DNA of 64,000 bases from Pontederia crassipes (GCA_030549335.1 CM060198.1:62971378-63035377), one strand, 5' to 3'. Positions 47,589 to 58,090 are shown, counted from the stretch's first letter. A program made the numbers and translations. Notes: generated from the letters alone by a model not told the origin.

Positions 47589-50500
47589 ATGCTCATGTTG
47601 AAGAACTTGCGACGTTGTTCTTTCCTTCTCCCATTTTCCCAGAAAACTGTAGCCACGTCTTGTTCTGTGGCCACTGCTATTGCTCCTTTTTCTGACACTG
47701 ACTCAGCGTTGCCACCTATCGATGATGCATTTACCTTCTCTCACCACAAGACCCACTGCTTTGCTCTCCTCCATCACCTTCTCCTCCGTGGCTCTCTCTC
47801 TGCTGCACACTCTATTGTTGATCGCGTGGTTTCCCATTCCCCACTCCCTGAGGCTATTGCAACTGTAGACTTTGCTGTCTCCCTTGGTCTCAATCTTGAT
47901 TCTGGCCGGATCCTACACTCACTAGTTTCTTCTGGCCATCTTTGGAAGGCTCAAGCTTTCTTCATGCACATCTCAAAGGAAAAGCTTCCTGAGGATTCCA
48001 CTGTGCTTGATTGTATGATTCAATGTTGTTGTAAGCTTGGCAAGTTAGTGGAGGCAAAAATTTATCTGGACCAAATGATAAAACTTCAATTTTTGCCATC
48101 TCAAAGGACATATAACTCATTGTTGCATACACTTTGTTCAGAAGAGAAATATTTGGAGGCTGCAGAAGTCTTCCTGTTAATGGCCAGTGCTGATGTTTTC
48201 CCTCCATTGTCAGGTTATAATAAACTTATACCTGGGTTGTGTTCGAAAGGATACTTGGATGAGGCCCAGTACCTGTTTGATATACTGGTTGGCACAGGCT
48301 TGCATCCCCCTGCACGCCTATTTAAGTCACTGGTATATGGATTCTGCAAAGAAAAGCGGATCATGGAGGCAGAACATATATGTAGGATAATGGAGTCACA
48401 TGGACTATACATAGATCGGGTAATGTATACTGCCCTTATATCTGGTTATTGCAACGAAGGAAGGATGGAATTAGCTATGAATTTGTTTGAGAAAATGAAA
48501 GAAAATGATTTCTCACAGCCTGATGTTTATGCTTACAACACACTGATCTCTGGGTTACTAAAACTGGGCTATGTTGATTCTGGATGGGCATTATACGATC
48601 AGATGGTTAACTGTGGGGTGGAACCAAATGACATGACGTACTATATCATGATCGATTGGTATTGCAAAAATGAGAGGGTTGATTGTGCTTTGGAGCTTCT
48701 TAATGTAATGTATATGCATGGGTTATCACCTAGTTTGCAGTGTTATACAATCATTATTACAGTGCTTTGCAAGAGAAACAGATTGGTAGAAGCCATGAGA
48801 TTGTTTGACAAGTTGTTAAAAGATGGTCTGATCCCTGATACTCTGATGTTTGTTTTGCTAATCGAGAATCTGCCAGAGAGCCACCGATCTACTATTGTTC
48901 AAAAGATTTTTGAGGCTCTAGCTAAGAGTGTTGGTATTATTGATACTTTGAAGCTCCCCGTGCTGTCGGCTTCCTTTCCAAATGAAAAATTGCTACTTGA
49001 AACTGAAACTCTTCTTATAGACATAGCCAAAAGCAAGGTGCTCCCTGTTGATATGGTTCTCAATCTTTTGATAAACACAATGTGTGCAGAGGGAAAATTC
49101 AATGTTGCTTGCAGTTTGATGGACAAAATGATTGATTCTGGACTTCAACCTTTAATCTCAACATACAACTTTCTCTTGAGATGTTTATGCAAACAAAACA
49201 GAATTGTTGATGCTCTGTCACTCTTGAACCTTATGCAGGACAGGGGAGTAGTGATCAATGTAACTACTTTTTCCATTATTATAAATGCACTAAGCAAACT
49301 TGGGGACATAGATTCAGCTCTTGATTATTTTAATCAAATGATCAAACAAGGTCTTGATCCTACTGGTGCTATTTATGATTCAATAATCGGTTGTCTTTGC
49401 AGAATGGGGAGGCCTATGGAAGCCAAACTGACTTTTAACAGAATGATTGAAGCAGGGATTATGCCTGATGAAGTAACCTACACCACACTTCTCAATGGTT
49501 ACTCCAAAATTGGAAGGGCTGTTGATGCGTGCCGTCTTTTTGATGAAATTGTAGAGCATGGGTTCCAACCTGGCTCCCGTGCCTATATTGCTCTTATCAA
49601 TGGACTGGTAAAATGCAATATGATCAGAAAAGCTTGCTGCTATCTGAATAAAATGTTGGAAGATGGTTTTGTACCAGATACAGTTCTTTACACAGTGCTA
49701 ATAAATCAAATTTTCAAGAAGGGAGGTACTTCCCTAGCATTGGATCTTGTTGAACTTATGGTGAATAATCAAATTGAACCTGATCTTGTCACTTATGGAT
49801 CATTAATCAATGGGATCTGTAGAAGCATCTCACATAAAGGTGGGGGAAGTCCTTCATTGGTTCAAACCCTTAAGGAAGCAAGGTTCATGCTTTTTCGGTT
49901 ACTTCCTCAGATTTGTACGTTGCCCATAACAATAAAGCCAACAACCCATTGTAGCTCTACCATGGAAAAAATTGAGGCTACTTTAGATATAATGCAAGAT
50001 CTTGTTGATAAAGGATTAATGCCTGATCTTCATGTCTATAATGGGGTTATCAATGGATTTTGTAGAGCTAACTTCATGAAAGATGCTTATGAACTTATAT
50101 TATTGATGCGTGAGGTTGGTATTACTCCCAATCACGTAACTTATACAATACTAATGAATGGCCATATTAGATCTGGTGAAATTGATCTTGCTGTGCATTT
50201 GTTTAACCAGATGAATGGAAGTTCAAACATGCCAGATAAAATCACTTATAGCATACTGATTAATGCTCTCAGTATGTTTGGAAGAATGAATGAATCACTA
50301 TCACTTGTTCAAATGATGCAAAAAAGAGGCCTTGTCCCAGGAAAAAACTCATTTCATAGATTAGTTGAATCGTTATGTTCTAACCATTCTACTATTCTCG
50401 CTGTAAAATTATGCGAGGACATGCTTTCACATGGTTATGTGCCACGGTCTAGTCATTTTCACAAATTGCTATTATGCCTTTGTGAGAATAACGACCTTGT

Positions 50501-50651
50501 TGGGGCTCAAAAAGTTTTCCATATGATGCTTAAAAGTGGGATAAGTCCAGACCAGGAAACAAAAAGTCATCTCCTAGACCTGTGCTATGGGCATGGACAA
50601 GTTGGCATGGCTGATGAGCTAAAGTCGATCATGCACCATAAAGGTAACTGA
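47589..50651 (+). CDS. P-class pentatricopeptide repeat protein (At5g62370-like)
   Basis: A single 1020-aa exon. The start chosen is the first in-frame ATG (47589); nine more codons upstream open only with GTG and follow a splice-acceptor sequence. The N-terminus (MLMLKNLRRCSFLLPFSQK) is rich in Arg, Ser and hydrophobic residues and lacks acidic ones, as in mitochondrial targeting peptides. From about residue 140 to the end, some 22-24 P-type 35-residue repeats follow, each with the helix pattern such as TYNSLLHTLCSEEKYLEAAE, VMYTALISGYCNEGRMELAM or VTYTTLLNGYSKIGRAVDAC. One repeat around residue 410-470 is degenerate, and a non-repeat insert interrupts the array near residue 755-800. P-class PPR proteins bind organellar RNA sequence-specifically for processing, stabilisation or splicing; the target is unknown. 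No DYW or E domain is present. Architecture and length fit the At5g62370 group. Confidence 0.93.
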   Translation: MLMLKNLRRCSFLLPFSQKTVATSCSVATAIAPFSDTDSALPPIDDAFTFSHHKTHCFALLHHLLLRGSLSAAHSIVDRVVSHSPLPEAIATVDFAVSLGLNLDSGRILHSLVSSGHLWKAQAFFMHISKEKLPEDSTVLDCMIQCCCKLGKLVEAKIYLDQMIKLQFLPSQRTYNSLLHTLCSEEKYLEAAEVFLLMASADVFPPLSGYNKLIPGLCSKGYLDEAQYLFDILVGTGLHPPARLFKSLVYGFCKEKRIMEAEHICRIMESHGLYIDRVMYTALISGYCNEGRMELAMNLFEKMKENDFSQPDVYAYNTLISGLLKLGYVDSGWALYDQMVNCGVEPNDMTYYIMIDWYCKNERVDCALELLNVMYMHGLSPSLQCYTIIITVLCKRNRLVEAMRLFDKLLKDGLIPDTLMFVLLIENLPESHRSTIVQKIFEALAKSVGIIDTLKLPVLSASFPNEKLLLETETLLIDIAKSKVLPVDMVLNLLINTMCAEGKFNVACSLMDKMIDSGLQPLISTYNFLLRCLCKQNRIVDALSLLNLMQDRGVVINVTTFSIIINALSKLGDIDSALDYFNQMIKQGLDPTGAIYDSIIGCLCRMGRPMEAKLTFNRMIEAGIMPDEVTYTTLLNGYSKIGRAVDACRLFDEIVEHGFQPGSRAYIALINGLVKCNMIRKACCYLNKMLEDGFVPDTVLYTVLINQIFKKGGTSLALDLVELMVNNQIEPDLVTYGSLINGICRSISHKGGGSPSLVQTLKEARFMLFRLLPQICTLPITIKPTTHCSSTMEKIEATLDIMQDLVDKGLMPDLHVYNGVINGFCRANFMKDAYELILLMREVGITPNHVTYTILMNGHIRSGEIDLAVHLFNQMNGSSNMPDKITYSILINALSMFGRMNESLSLVQMMQKRGLVPGKNSFHRLVESLCSNHSTILAVKLCEDMLSHGYVPRSSHFHKLLLCLCENNDLVGAQKVFHMMLKSGISPDQETKSHLLDLCYGHGQVGMADELKSIMHHKGN

Positions 50652-50929
50652 TGGTTTAACTAAGCTGCCTTGAATTAAAGCTGTTGACAAGGTACACCAG
50701 TTATTTGATTGGTTATTGGTGTTCCGTCCTCCACAGATCTCTCTTGGTAGGTATGTATTTACCTAGTGTTATATGCTTCATTACTTGTGTTTTACTTTGC
50801 CATGATGTATGAATTATTTTTCATTTTTGCCAAGTAGGCAGCAAACCCAATCATGCACGAAGATACACTGCAATATGGTTTTGATCATACCATTGAAAAT
50901 TTAAGGGTTGCTCAAAGTTTCTCAGTAAG

Positions 50930-50947
50930 GTTTTTTTTTTTTAGAAG
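50930..50947 (-). mobile_element. micro-LINE insertion
   Basis: The minus strand reads CTTCTAAAAAAAAAAAAC. It lies between identical 14-bp repeats agtttctcagtaag (50916-50929 and 50948-50961). Confidence 0.85.
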
Positions 50948-51901
50948 AGTTTCTCAGTAAGTTTCAGCTTAACTTTATGCATCACCTAGGTCATATTTAG
51001 GTGGAAGCATTTGAAGCATGAGTCCTTATTGTATTGTAGGCATGATGATCTTTATCATAAATGTCAGTGGATGTTGTTCTTGATTATGTCTGTGGTCATA
51101 AAAGTAATTTAAAATCTATTAATACATTTTTGTTGATTTTACATTTAATTGTTAATCTATTAGTTTGTCATTTCATAAATTTTCATAGAGAAAGTAATCA
51201 AGGTCCTAGTCTCTCCTCCTCAAGGTCAGAAATAGAATTGTACTTTTTCTAGACAGCTTTGTATTTCTTCCATGCAATTAACATTATGATTGTACATTAA
51301 TTCGTAGTCACTGTAAATTTGTTACAGTTTTTGAGATATGAGTTTTAAATATTTCTGTTGGGCAAAATGTATTTTTCCATCCATTTTGATGCATCTATTT
51401 ACCTGCTTGCTTTTTTCTTGGAGGCTGTTCTGATTCTGTTGCAGGCTGAAGTTTAACTTACAAATGGCTCATTCACTTAGGCTGCCATCCACAGGTTTGC
51501 ATTCTATTATTAACATTGAAGAAATCATTGTTTAAATGCTATAACTGATTGATAATATGTGGTATGAAGCTTTGGAGTAGAGAGGTGGAAAATCAATTTA
51601 ACTTGGTTAATGTGTGCAAGGTTCATAGGCCAACTATGATTTTTCAAAAAGTATGAACCTTTGATTTTAATAAAAGAACAAAGGGACAAGGATATCTTGG
51701 CTCATTACTCATCTGCTGGAGGATGAATTCACATTAGTTGGCATCCTCGGTCATTAGATTATCAACACCTTAGACATAACAGTATTTTGAATACTCCATG
51801 AAATATCTTGCTAACTTATTTTTTCACTAAACTGTCTAAAAAAAAAATGTCTAGATTTATATCGTCATTTTCAAGGGATGTTTCGAAGAAGTGATTAGTA
51901 A

Positions 51902-52085
51902 CTCCGCCTATGTTTTATAGCCGGTCCCAAGCCCGGATAAAGGAGGAGGGTTGTGTTAGGCCTCGACAGCCAGCGTAAAACCCTGTCGAATCTCATGAAC
52001 ATGGATCAACGAAGGAATGACGTCGTATGATCCATGTAGCCGACCCCACCTAGTGGGATAAGGCTTTGTTGATGTTGATGTATGT
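51902..52085 (+). mobile_element. Au-type SINE, full length, young
   Basis: It runs from ctccgcctatgttttatagc to a ttgatgttgatg tail. The flanks are an identical 24-bp duplication (51878-51901 and 52086-52109; it begins atgtttcgaagaag). The perfect long duplication indicates a recent insertion. Confidence 0.95.
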
Positions 52086-52188
52086 ATGTTTCGAAGAAGT
52101 GATTAGTAAAGGAAGTATATCAATTCTAGTAAATTAATGAAAAAAGAAGGTACTAATGCAAAAACAATGCTACTTTCTTGGCTTTATT

Positions 52189-52211
52189 TATTTATTTTTT
52201 TAGGAGAAATT
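52189..52211 (-). mobile_element. micro-LINE insertion
   Basis: On the minus strand the insert starts ATTTCTCCTAAAAAAA and has an A/T tail. It lies between identical repeats tttcttggctttat (52175-52188 and 52212-52225). The TTTCTCCT end matches the end of the LINE 240 bp downstream. Confidence 0.85.
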
Positions 52212-52424
52212 TTCTTGGCTTTATGATTACACATGTATACCTTTTGACGTCCTTAATATACATGTACGATTAGCCCCTCGTTATTCATCTTTTTACCCCT
52301 AAAAGTGTTTGGCATTTTGTCAAGGTATATCATATCTATCAAGCTTTGTGAATGTCATTGGATTTGTTGCCTTGCTTTCACTATGGATCAATGTGGTTCT
52401 AAATGTAACTATAAGGTTTCACTG

Positions 52425-53128
52425 AGCTTCTTGCACTTCATCAGAGGATCACTCCTTTCCGCCCGGACCAATCTAGGGTTGATGGATGGGTTTGGCTATC
52501 GGAGGCTTGGTTGGCCCGTAGTCTCTATATCCGCGTCCTTCTCGATACGGTGACGTCGGAGGACCTCAGGACAGATTGCAGACTTATTTGGTGATTCCAA
52601 GTATTGCTGAAAGCCAACATCTTTGCTTGGCTCATGTGACGGGATTGACTACTTTCCAGGATGTATAGGGCGAGATGGGCACATCACACAGACACATCTT
52701 GTCTCCTTTGTGGCGAGGCAGAGGAGGACATTGGCCACCTATTTTTTGCATGTCCGACGGCACATGGTATCTGGCAGCAGACACCTTTTGAGGGCCCTTT
52801 CTCCTCCGATCCTGCCACTTTGTGGCGGTCTCTTCGAGGTTTGGCTCGACAGAGACAGGGATGGAGAGCGCCACTAGTGTCCTTTTTGGCTGGTTCCTAC
52901 CGGGTGTTTTTTTGTGGGGAGCGATATCAAACAGAGCGTATTGTACACCACATTTCCTTTTTGCTTCGGGAATGGGGTTTTGGCAAGTTGATATGCTTTT
53001 CCAGTTTTTTGACATTCTCCCTGAGAGCACACACTTGTACATGACTCTCCTTTTTCAATTATATATATACCTGGATGACAACCACACAATTTGGTAGTCA
53101 TCCTTTTTCTCCTCAAAAGAAAAAAAGG
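52425..53128 (+). mobile_element. LINE 3' end (zf-RVT region), plus strand
   Basis: Across a few breaks it reads an RITPFRPD segment, then WARHTDTSCLLCGEAEED-type zinc region and GHLFFACPTAHGIWQQTPF, as in the copies at 4-8 kb. The 3' end carries a short stem (tctc/gaga, 53016-53026), cttgtacatg, then tttttctcctcaaaa and A's. This is the best-preserved zinc region of the family here, but it is still 5'-truncated. Confidence 0.75.
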
Positions 53129-53131
53129 TTA

Positions 53132-54957
53132 GTCCAGGAGAAAATATAAAATTTAGTCAACTATTAAATTGTCCAGGATTGGTTATTAGATTGTAGTTTC
53201 CTTTTGTATTTTCATTTAGTTGACATCATCTTGAGAGGGATTTTGTTGGCACATTCTAATTATTTTGCAACAACTATACATGTCTCTAGTAGCCCTGGAT
53301 AAGTTATCGGATGATATATATTTTTTTGAGGTCGGATGATATTTTTCTTACATAACTTGTGAAGTCAAACTTTGTTTAGCATATGCATCTTTTGACTCAT
53401 AGGTTTCTTTTGCCAGCTTTCAACTTGCTCTTAATAATAAGTGTTTAACTAATCACGTTCTCCCATTTTCCCTTTTTATTAGGTCATTGACATTATCAGT
53501 AACATCATTGGTGCAACCTTGGTTGGTAAGGTATCTCTCAAGCTCAAGCTTTCCTTGTTCTCGTGTTTGGATGATTATGTACATATCAAGCTATAATAAT
53601 CTCTCCCTCATTTCTTTAATTCTCATCTTTCTTTTATCCTGTCCTGTGTTTCTTTTACTATTTGATTTTGTAATAGTTTATAGATCTCAGTGGTCTGTCT
53701 GTATTGTTGATCTGTGTTCATTCTTCTGTTTTTCATGTTTCTTATTTCTGAGATAGGATATTGATTTATTCTATTTTCTCGTTCATCTGATATTCTTTTT
53801 CCTGGTATAGGAATATGGTTTTGAACTATTTACTTATTTAATGTGGCTTTTCCTGATGCAAATGAAAGCCAATATTTTTCTTGTATATGACCCATCCATG
53901 CATGCGAGAAACTAGAATCATCACTTACTCATCCTTCTGATGGCCGCTTTAGCATTGTGTTTTCCCTTACCTTATTGTTTGGTCAGGGTGTCTAGGCGAC
54001 TAGGCCCTTGTATGTAACACTTTTAGATCATACATAGTTCAGATCAATGTTATGAAGCTGTCAAATTTGATTCACCTTACCCTTGGTTTTAACTGTATTT
54101 TAATTGTTTTCATATTCAAGGAAAAAAAGAGAGGAAAAACCTTCATCTTGTTTCTTGAATTTAATAAAAGACAATTAGAAAACAAATGCAATAAACTTAG
54201 TAGGCTAGTGTAAAATTCATTTCTTTGTAGTGTAATGGCCCCTCTTAAATGGTAACTCACAGAAGAATGGTATCTTGATATATGTCAGTGTTACCTTTTA
54301 ATCTTTAAAGAGTTATATGTCGAACCTTCTTAGCTTTTTCTCTTTTCTGTGTAAAATGTTTTGCATTTATCCACTAACCTATTTAAGCTTTAACATCTCT
54401 TTGCTATGACATCCTACTTCTAGTCAAGCAGGCTCTGAAATGTGATTTACAGTTTGCTGTCGTTTTCAATAGAGGGGTTTCTCCAATCTCCACAAGGATT
54501 GATTTTATCACGATAATAAACCTAATCAATATTCTTGTCTCAATGAGATCTACATTTTCATTATCCAATAAAATATAGTGTTGCATATAGTTAAAAAGTA
54601 TGTAAGAATGACTTCTGGACAAAAAGTGGTATATCCATATCTTTTGCAAAATTCAAAAACACGAACTTGAAATTTCAGCCGTCATATCTTGTTTTTCTTC
54701 TTTATGTGATGATTCCTTAAGTCCAGCATCAAAATATCAAATTGTATCTTGGTCATTTGCAACAATTATCAAACTGTCCTGTACTTACCTCTTCTTGATT
54801 GTATTTTTTTAAAGATTTATCAGAAAAAAAAGGCAAATTTGAAAGTATAATTTATAATTTTCATTTTGAAATCTTTTGTGCTACTACATCTTGATCGTAT
54901 TTTGAAATGAGATTTCGTTTAATATTGAGTTGAATTATTGTTTTGGGTAGTTAGCTC
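53132..54957. other. AT-rich region, no credible gene
   Basis: One micro-LINE insertion (53318) and a possible 3'UTR exon (53483-53525). Otherwise I see nothing I can support. Confidence 0.4.
53318..53331 (-). mobile_element. micro-LINE insertion
   Basis: The minus strand reads CCTCAAAAAAATAT. It lies between identical repeats tcggatgatat (53307-53317 and 53332-53342). Confidence 0.7.
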
Positions 54958-55780
54958 CACTACAAGAATTTAGATCATTTATGAAGAGTTATGTAGTCAT
55001 TAAAATCGTCATATGACGGTAATATTCATCAATGACAAGAAAAATTTAGTCCCAACTCTTCGCTGTAGGTCATGCCGCTAAACGGTTCAGTGCCCAAAGC
55101 TAATAATTGACCGTTGATTCGTTCTATGGACCATCATAACTCTCTTGCTTAAAAGTTCAATAGCGACTAACACAACTTATAAAGATCACTCAACTGATTA
55201 GAACTTTAGTGATATAGATAGTAGTCGTTAATGACATTATTTATGTGTCAGAAGAATCTTTTTAAGAGTCAATTTTCTTATCGCTATATACATTATAATT
55301 TTTTATTTGAGGACAAATATCCGGTCATCAATACATTTTCAAAATAATAAAATGTTATATATTTGTCATTCAAACAACAAATATTTTTAAAATTTTAAAA
55401 TTCTATATTTGATAATATTCAAACTCATTCATGTTCAAATCATTAAGTATCAAATTGAACTATCTATACAATATTCAACTCAAATATTGATATATAACAT
55501 CCAACATTTTCATTCAAATGTTTACAAAATCTTGACATTTTCATACAAAAGATTCCAATCCGCCAAAATAGGATTGTAATTAGATTGAAAACTTAGTAGA
55601 ACAAAAAAATGTATAATAAAATAATACATAAAACATGAATCAAATTTTTTTTATTTTTACTAACCTTGCATCTGGTGCTTGTTCACAAGATTGCGGTATC
55701 GTTGAATTTTGAACATTAGATTGTCGATTATGCATGAACTCCATCAACCGATGCAACTGACCACAACTTAACCTACGAAA
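54958..55780 (-). mobile_element. decayed CACTA (En/Spm) element fragment
   Basis: It begins at a CACTACAAG terminus (54958). A minus-strand coding-like piece at about 55674-55773 reads LHRLMEFMHNRQSN and ends at a donor-like site; this resembles the C-terminal exon of plant CACTA-linked transposase (Ptta/En/Spm) proteins. The opposite terminus was not found. Confidence 0.35.
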
Positions 55781-56368
55781 AATGAGGAAAATAATAAGAT
55801 GAACTATAATGAAGAAAGAAAAAAACCAAATTCCACTTATATTTTATGGAATAATAAGCAATATCTTGTTTGCAATTGAATTAAGCCTTTTTCATACAAC
55901 TAACCTCCAACAAAGGTCAGCTGATTGCAATAAATTAATTTGTTAGATAATGCATACTTTATGCACTATCAAATCTTTAATTTTGTTCCTAAAAAAATTG
56001 TGAAATAATGGAATAAATTAAATGTTTGGAAGTTTTAGTAATTTAAAATGATAATTCTTATTCAATGTCATGCTGAAAAAAAACAGGAGAACTACATTCA
56101 TGCAATCCCTCAGAACAAGTACGTGAACCAGAAATAGATGACAGAACTGCAAGAAATCACGGATATGAATAGAAGAGATCCATTGAAAAGTCGAAGGGGA
56201 ATAAATGTAGTGAAATGATTCAATTACCATTACAATGTCTATATGGTCTTTCTAAAAGAAGCATCAGCTAAAAGATAGTTGTCGCATGTTGCATATTAAG
56301 ATGTAGTCAAAACAATGTGCTTTTGCAGGAGAGACCAGTTTAATATCTTTTTCTTTCTCATGATGCAG

Positions 56369-57291
56369 AGAGATAGAGTTCAGTCTGTCTCTGAATTTGC
56401 AGCAAGAAACCAATTGCCTCATTATTTAAAGGATAAAATGGTCTAGTCTCTCATATGTGTAAAGTTCAGAACTGAGGAGATACAGCAGCAATATATGTTA
56501 AATAGTCTTCTAAGGAATCAAAAAAATTGAAAAATTGGATGCAAAGGAGGGAACCCACCGGAGCCGTAACGAAAGCGAGTCTTCATAGGGCGATTGTCAC
56601 TGCTTATGGACCCGAACCTGGGTGATCTATCCATGAAGCCGACCCCACCTAGTGGGATAAGACTTTGTTGTTATTGTTGTAGTCTTCTCAGGGGTAAGCA
56701 CAAAATACTTTTCAGGCAAGTAGCATGAAATTTTTTTAGTAAATCTCGTGCTAAAATAGTTCCTCGGATGAAAATAAGTTACAGAGATGCAGGTTGAGTA
56801 CTTTCCACCAAAGGAAAATGTAATGCTGCAACATGAATCACCAACTGATCTTTATATAGCAGTCTCAGGAGCAGTGGTTAGTATAATTTTCCTTCTATTT
56901 GGCACAAGTTTCGAACAGAAGAATATGGATTGGAATTTCGAGAACAAGTTACTAACTTCTGATTCAACTTGTTTCATGATTTGATAGCAAATGTTGATGG
57001 GAATGAACAAGTAAGATACTGTTGTATTGGATACTTAATACATACTGTGCCACATCCAATCGCTCAGCTGCAATCTGAATGTTTACAATTTTCCATATAT
57101 ATGATATGGATTCCTAAACAGTGTCAGTTGAGATGTTTGGGGAGATGGGAATTCTGTGTCAGAGATCACAACCAATTATGGCCCGGACAATTGAATGCTC
57201 GCAAATTCTCTGGCCAAGCAAAACTTTTTTTATTAAGACGATTCTGGAAAATCTGGATGATGGCAATACTATAATGAACAACTACAAGTAT
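56369..57291 (+). pseudogene. Shaker-type (AKT/KAT) potassium-channel fragment, pseudogene
   Basis: Four exon-like pieces read parts of the C-linker and cyclic-nucleotide-binding-like domain of plant inward K+ channels: 56369-56515 (VQSVSEFAARNQLP ... FRTEEIQQQ), 56785-56876 (EYFPPKENVMLQHESPTDLY ... VSGAV), 56978-57010 (DLIANVDGNEQ) and 57122-57291 (EMFGEMGILCQRSQP ... LDDGNTIMNN). Lesions: an in-frame TAG at 56444-56446, a lost AG acceptor before 56978 (the bases there are AT), a chimeric SINE inserted at 56516, and the exon expected between the first two pieces is missing. The pore and voltage-sensor exons are not in the window. It therefore cannot make a channel. Confidence 0.75.
56516..56679 (+). 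mobile_element. chimeric retro-insertion: plastid-type 23S rRNA joined to Au SINE tail
   Basis: Target duplications tagtcttctaagg (56503-56515) and tagtcttctcagg (56680-56692) match at 12 of 13 positions. From about 56549 the insert reads gggaacccaccggagccgta, then cgagtcttcatagggcga and gacccgaacctgggtgatct to atccatg (56629-56635), which I recognise as plastid 23S rRNA. It then switches to the Au SINE 3' end (gccgaccccacctagtggga) and a ttg-rich tail. The bases atccatg are common to both source sequences. The first 33 bp are A-rich and unassigned. Confidence 0.8.
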
Positions 57292-57296
57292 AAGCT

Positions 57297-57318
57297 CTGC
57301 TCAAAAAAAAAAAAAAAA
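57297..57318 (+). mobile_element. micro-LINE insertion
   Basis: The insert is ctgctc plus 16 A, between actacaagtataagct (57281-57296) and ctacaagtataagct (57319-57333). Confidence 0.85.
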
Positions 57319-57439
57319 CTACAAGTATAAGCTTGAAGTCACTATTCACAATTAAGCTAATAACGTTACTGATTGTTGTTGGTTTCATAGAAATTCTAGC
57401 TGATAATGCTTTTGTCACCTGTTTCGCAGAAGCTGAAGG

Positions 57440-57798
57440 TACATGGCTGACCACTACCATATGATAGAAGGTTCTTTGGAGAAACTAGAAGAGAACATCA
57501 CGGATCTTATGCTCTGTATCAGGAAAATCTGGATCAGGATATCCAAGGAGTTCGAGTATGCACGGTTGCAAAAAGTAATGAAGTGAAAAAGGTTGATGGA
57601 GAATTAGTAATTAAATCTCACAACAAAGATAGTGTTGATACTAACTGGGACAGTAACAACTTGATGAGATGGCAGCAAAATAGTCGTTATTCATATGCTT
57701 CCGCATACTACGCCAAAACTTATATGCTAAAAGAAACAGATGTGGGTAGCAATTCCTCCAATCAATCTAGATACCAGGAAACAATTAGAAATACATAA
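57440..57798 (+). other. coding-like open segment, not recognised
   Basis: A frame reading RRFFGETRREHHGSYALYQ, DGELVIKSHNKDSVDTNWDS and RYSYASAYYAKTYML stays open for most of this stretch and ends just before the Ty1-copia insertion. The composition looks protein-like, but I cannot name a family. It may be a remnant of another element or of the broken gene upstream. Confidence 0.3.
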
Positions 57799-57863
57799 AC
57801 AATCATATGAATTTAAAGTTTTTAGACACTTGACAACTCATCTGTACAAGATATGGCCGCCTC

Positions 57864-58081
57864 TGTACAAATCTTCACAGATAAAACTGATGAATAGAAG
57901 ATGGATGCGTTCAGAAGAATGGATAGAACCAAGATCAGAATCAATTGAATTAATTGTCTCAAACATACAAAGTCTGATATTTATAGTTACAATTATAATC
58001 GTCTCCAGCTCAGCCTACACATGTAACTATTTATTAAGCTCATTCTATACGTAATGACATCTGTCAACTTGACTCTTAACA
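57864..58081 (-). repeat. 3' LTR of the Ty1-copia element
   Basis: It starts tgtacaaatcttcacag and ends gactcttaaca on the plus strand. It is the downstream LTR because the coding region is on the minus strand. Confidence 0.95.
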
Positions 58082-58090
58082 CTCCCCCTT
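58082..58090 (-). other. polypurine tract
   Basis: The minus strand reads AAGGGGGAG immediately before the 3' LTR, the primer for plus-strand DNA synthesis. Confidence 0.9.

Larger units (their letters stand above)
50652..52424 (+). other. PPR 3' flank, possible spliced 3'UTR
   Basis: Possible 3'UTR exon borders are a donor at about 50750 (cttggtag|gtatg), an exon-like 51445-51494 between gcag and gtttgc, and another at 53483-53525 between ttag and gtaagg. None codes for a recognisable peptide. The region also holds a SINE and two micro-LINE insertions. Confidence 0.3.

Noticed and set aside
54215..54235. tttctttgtagtg as a CACTA terminus
   Set aside because: No partner terminus or subterminal repeats at a sensible distance on the left.
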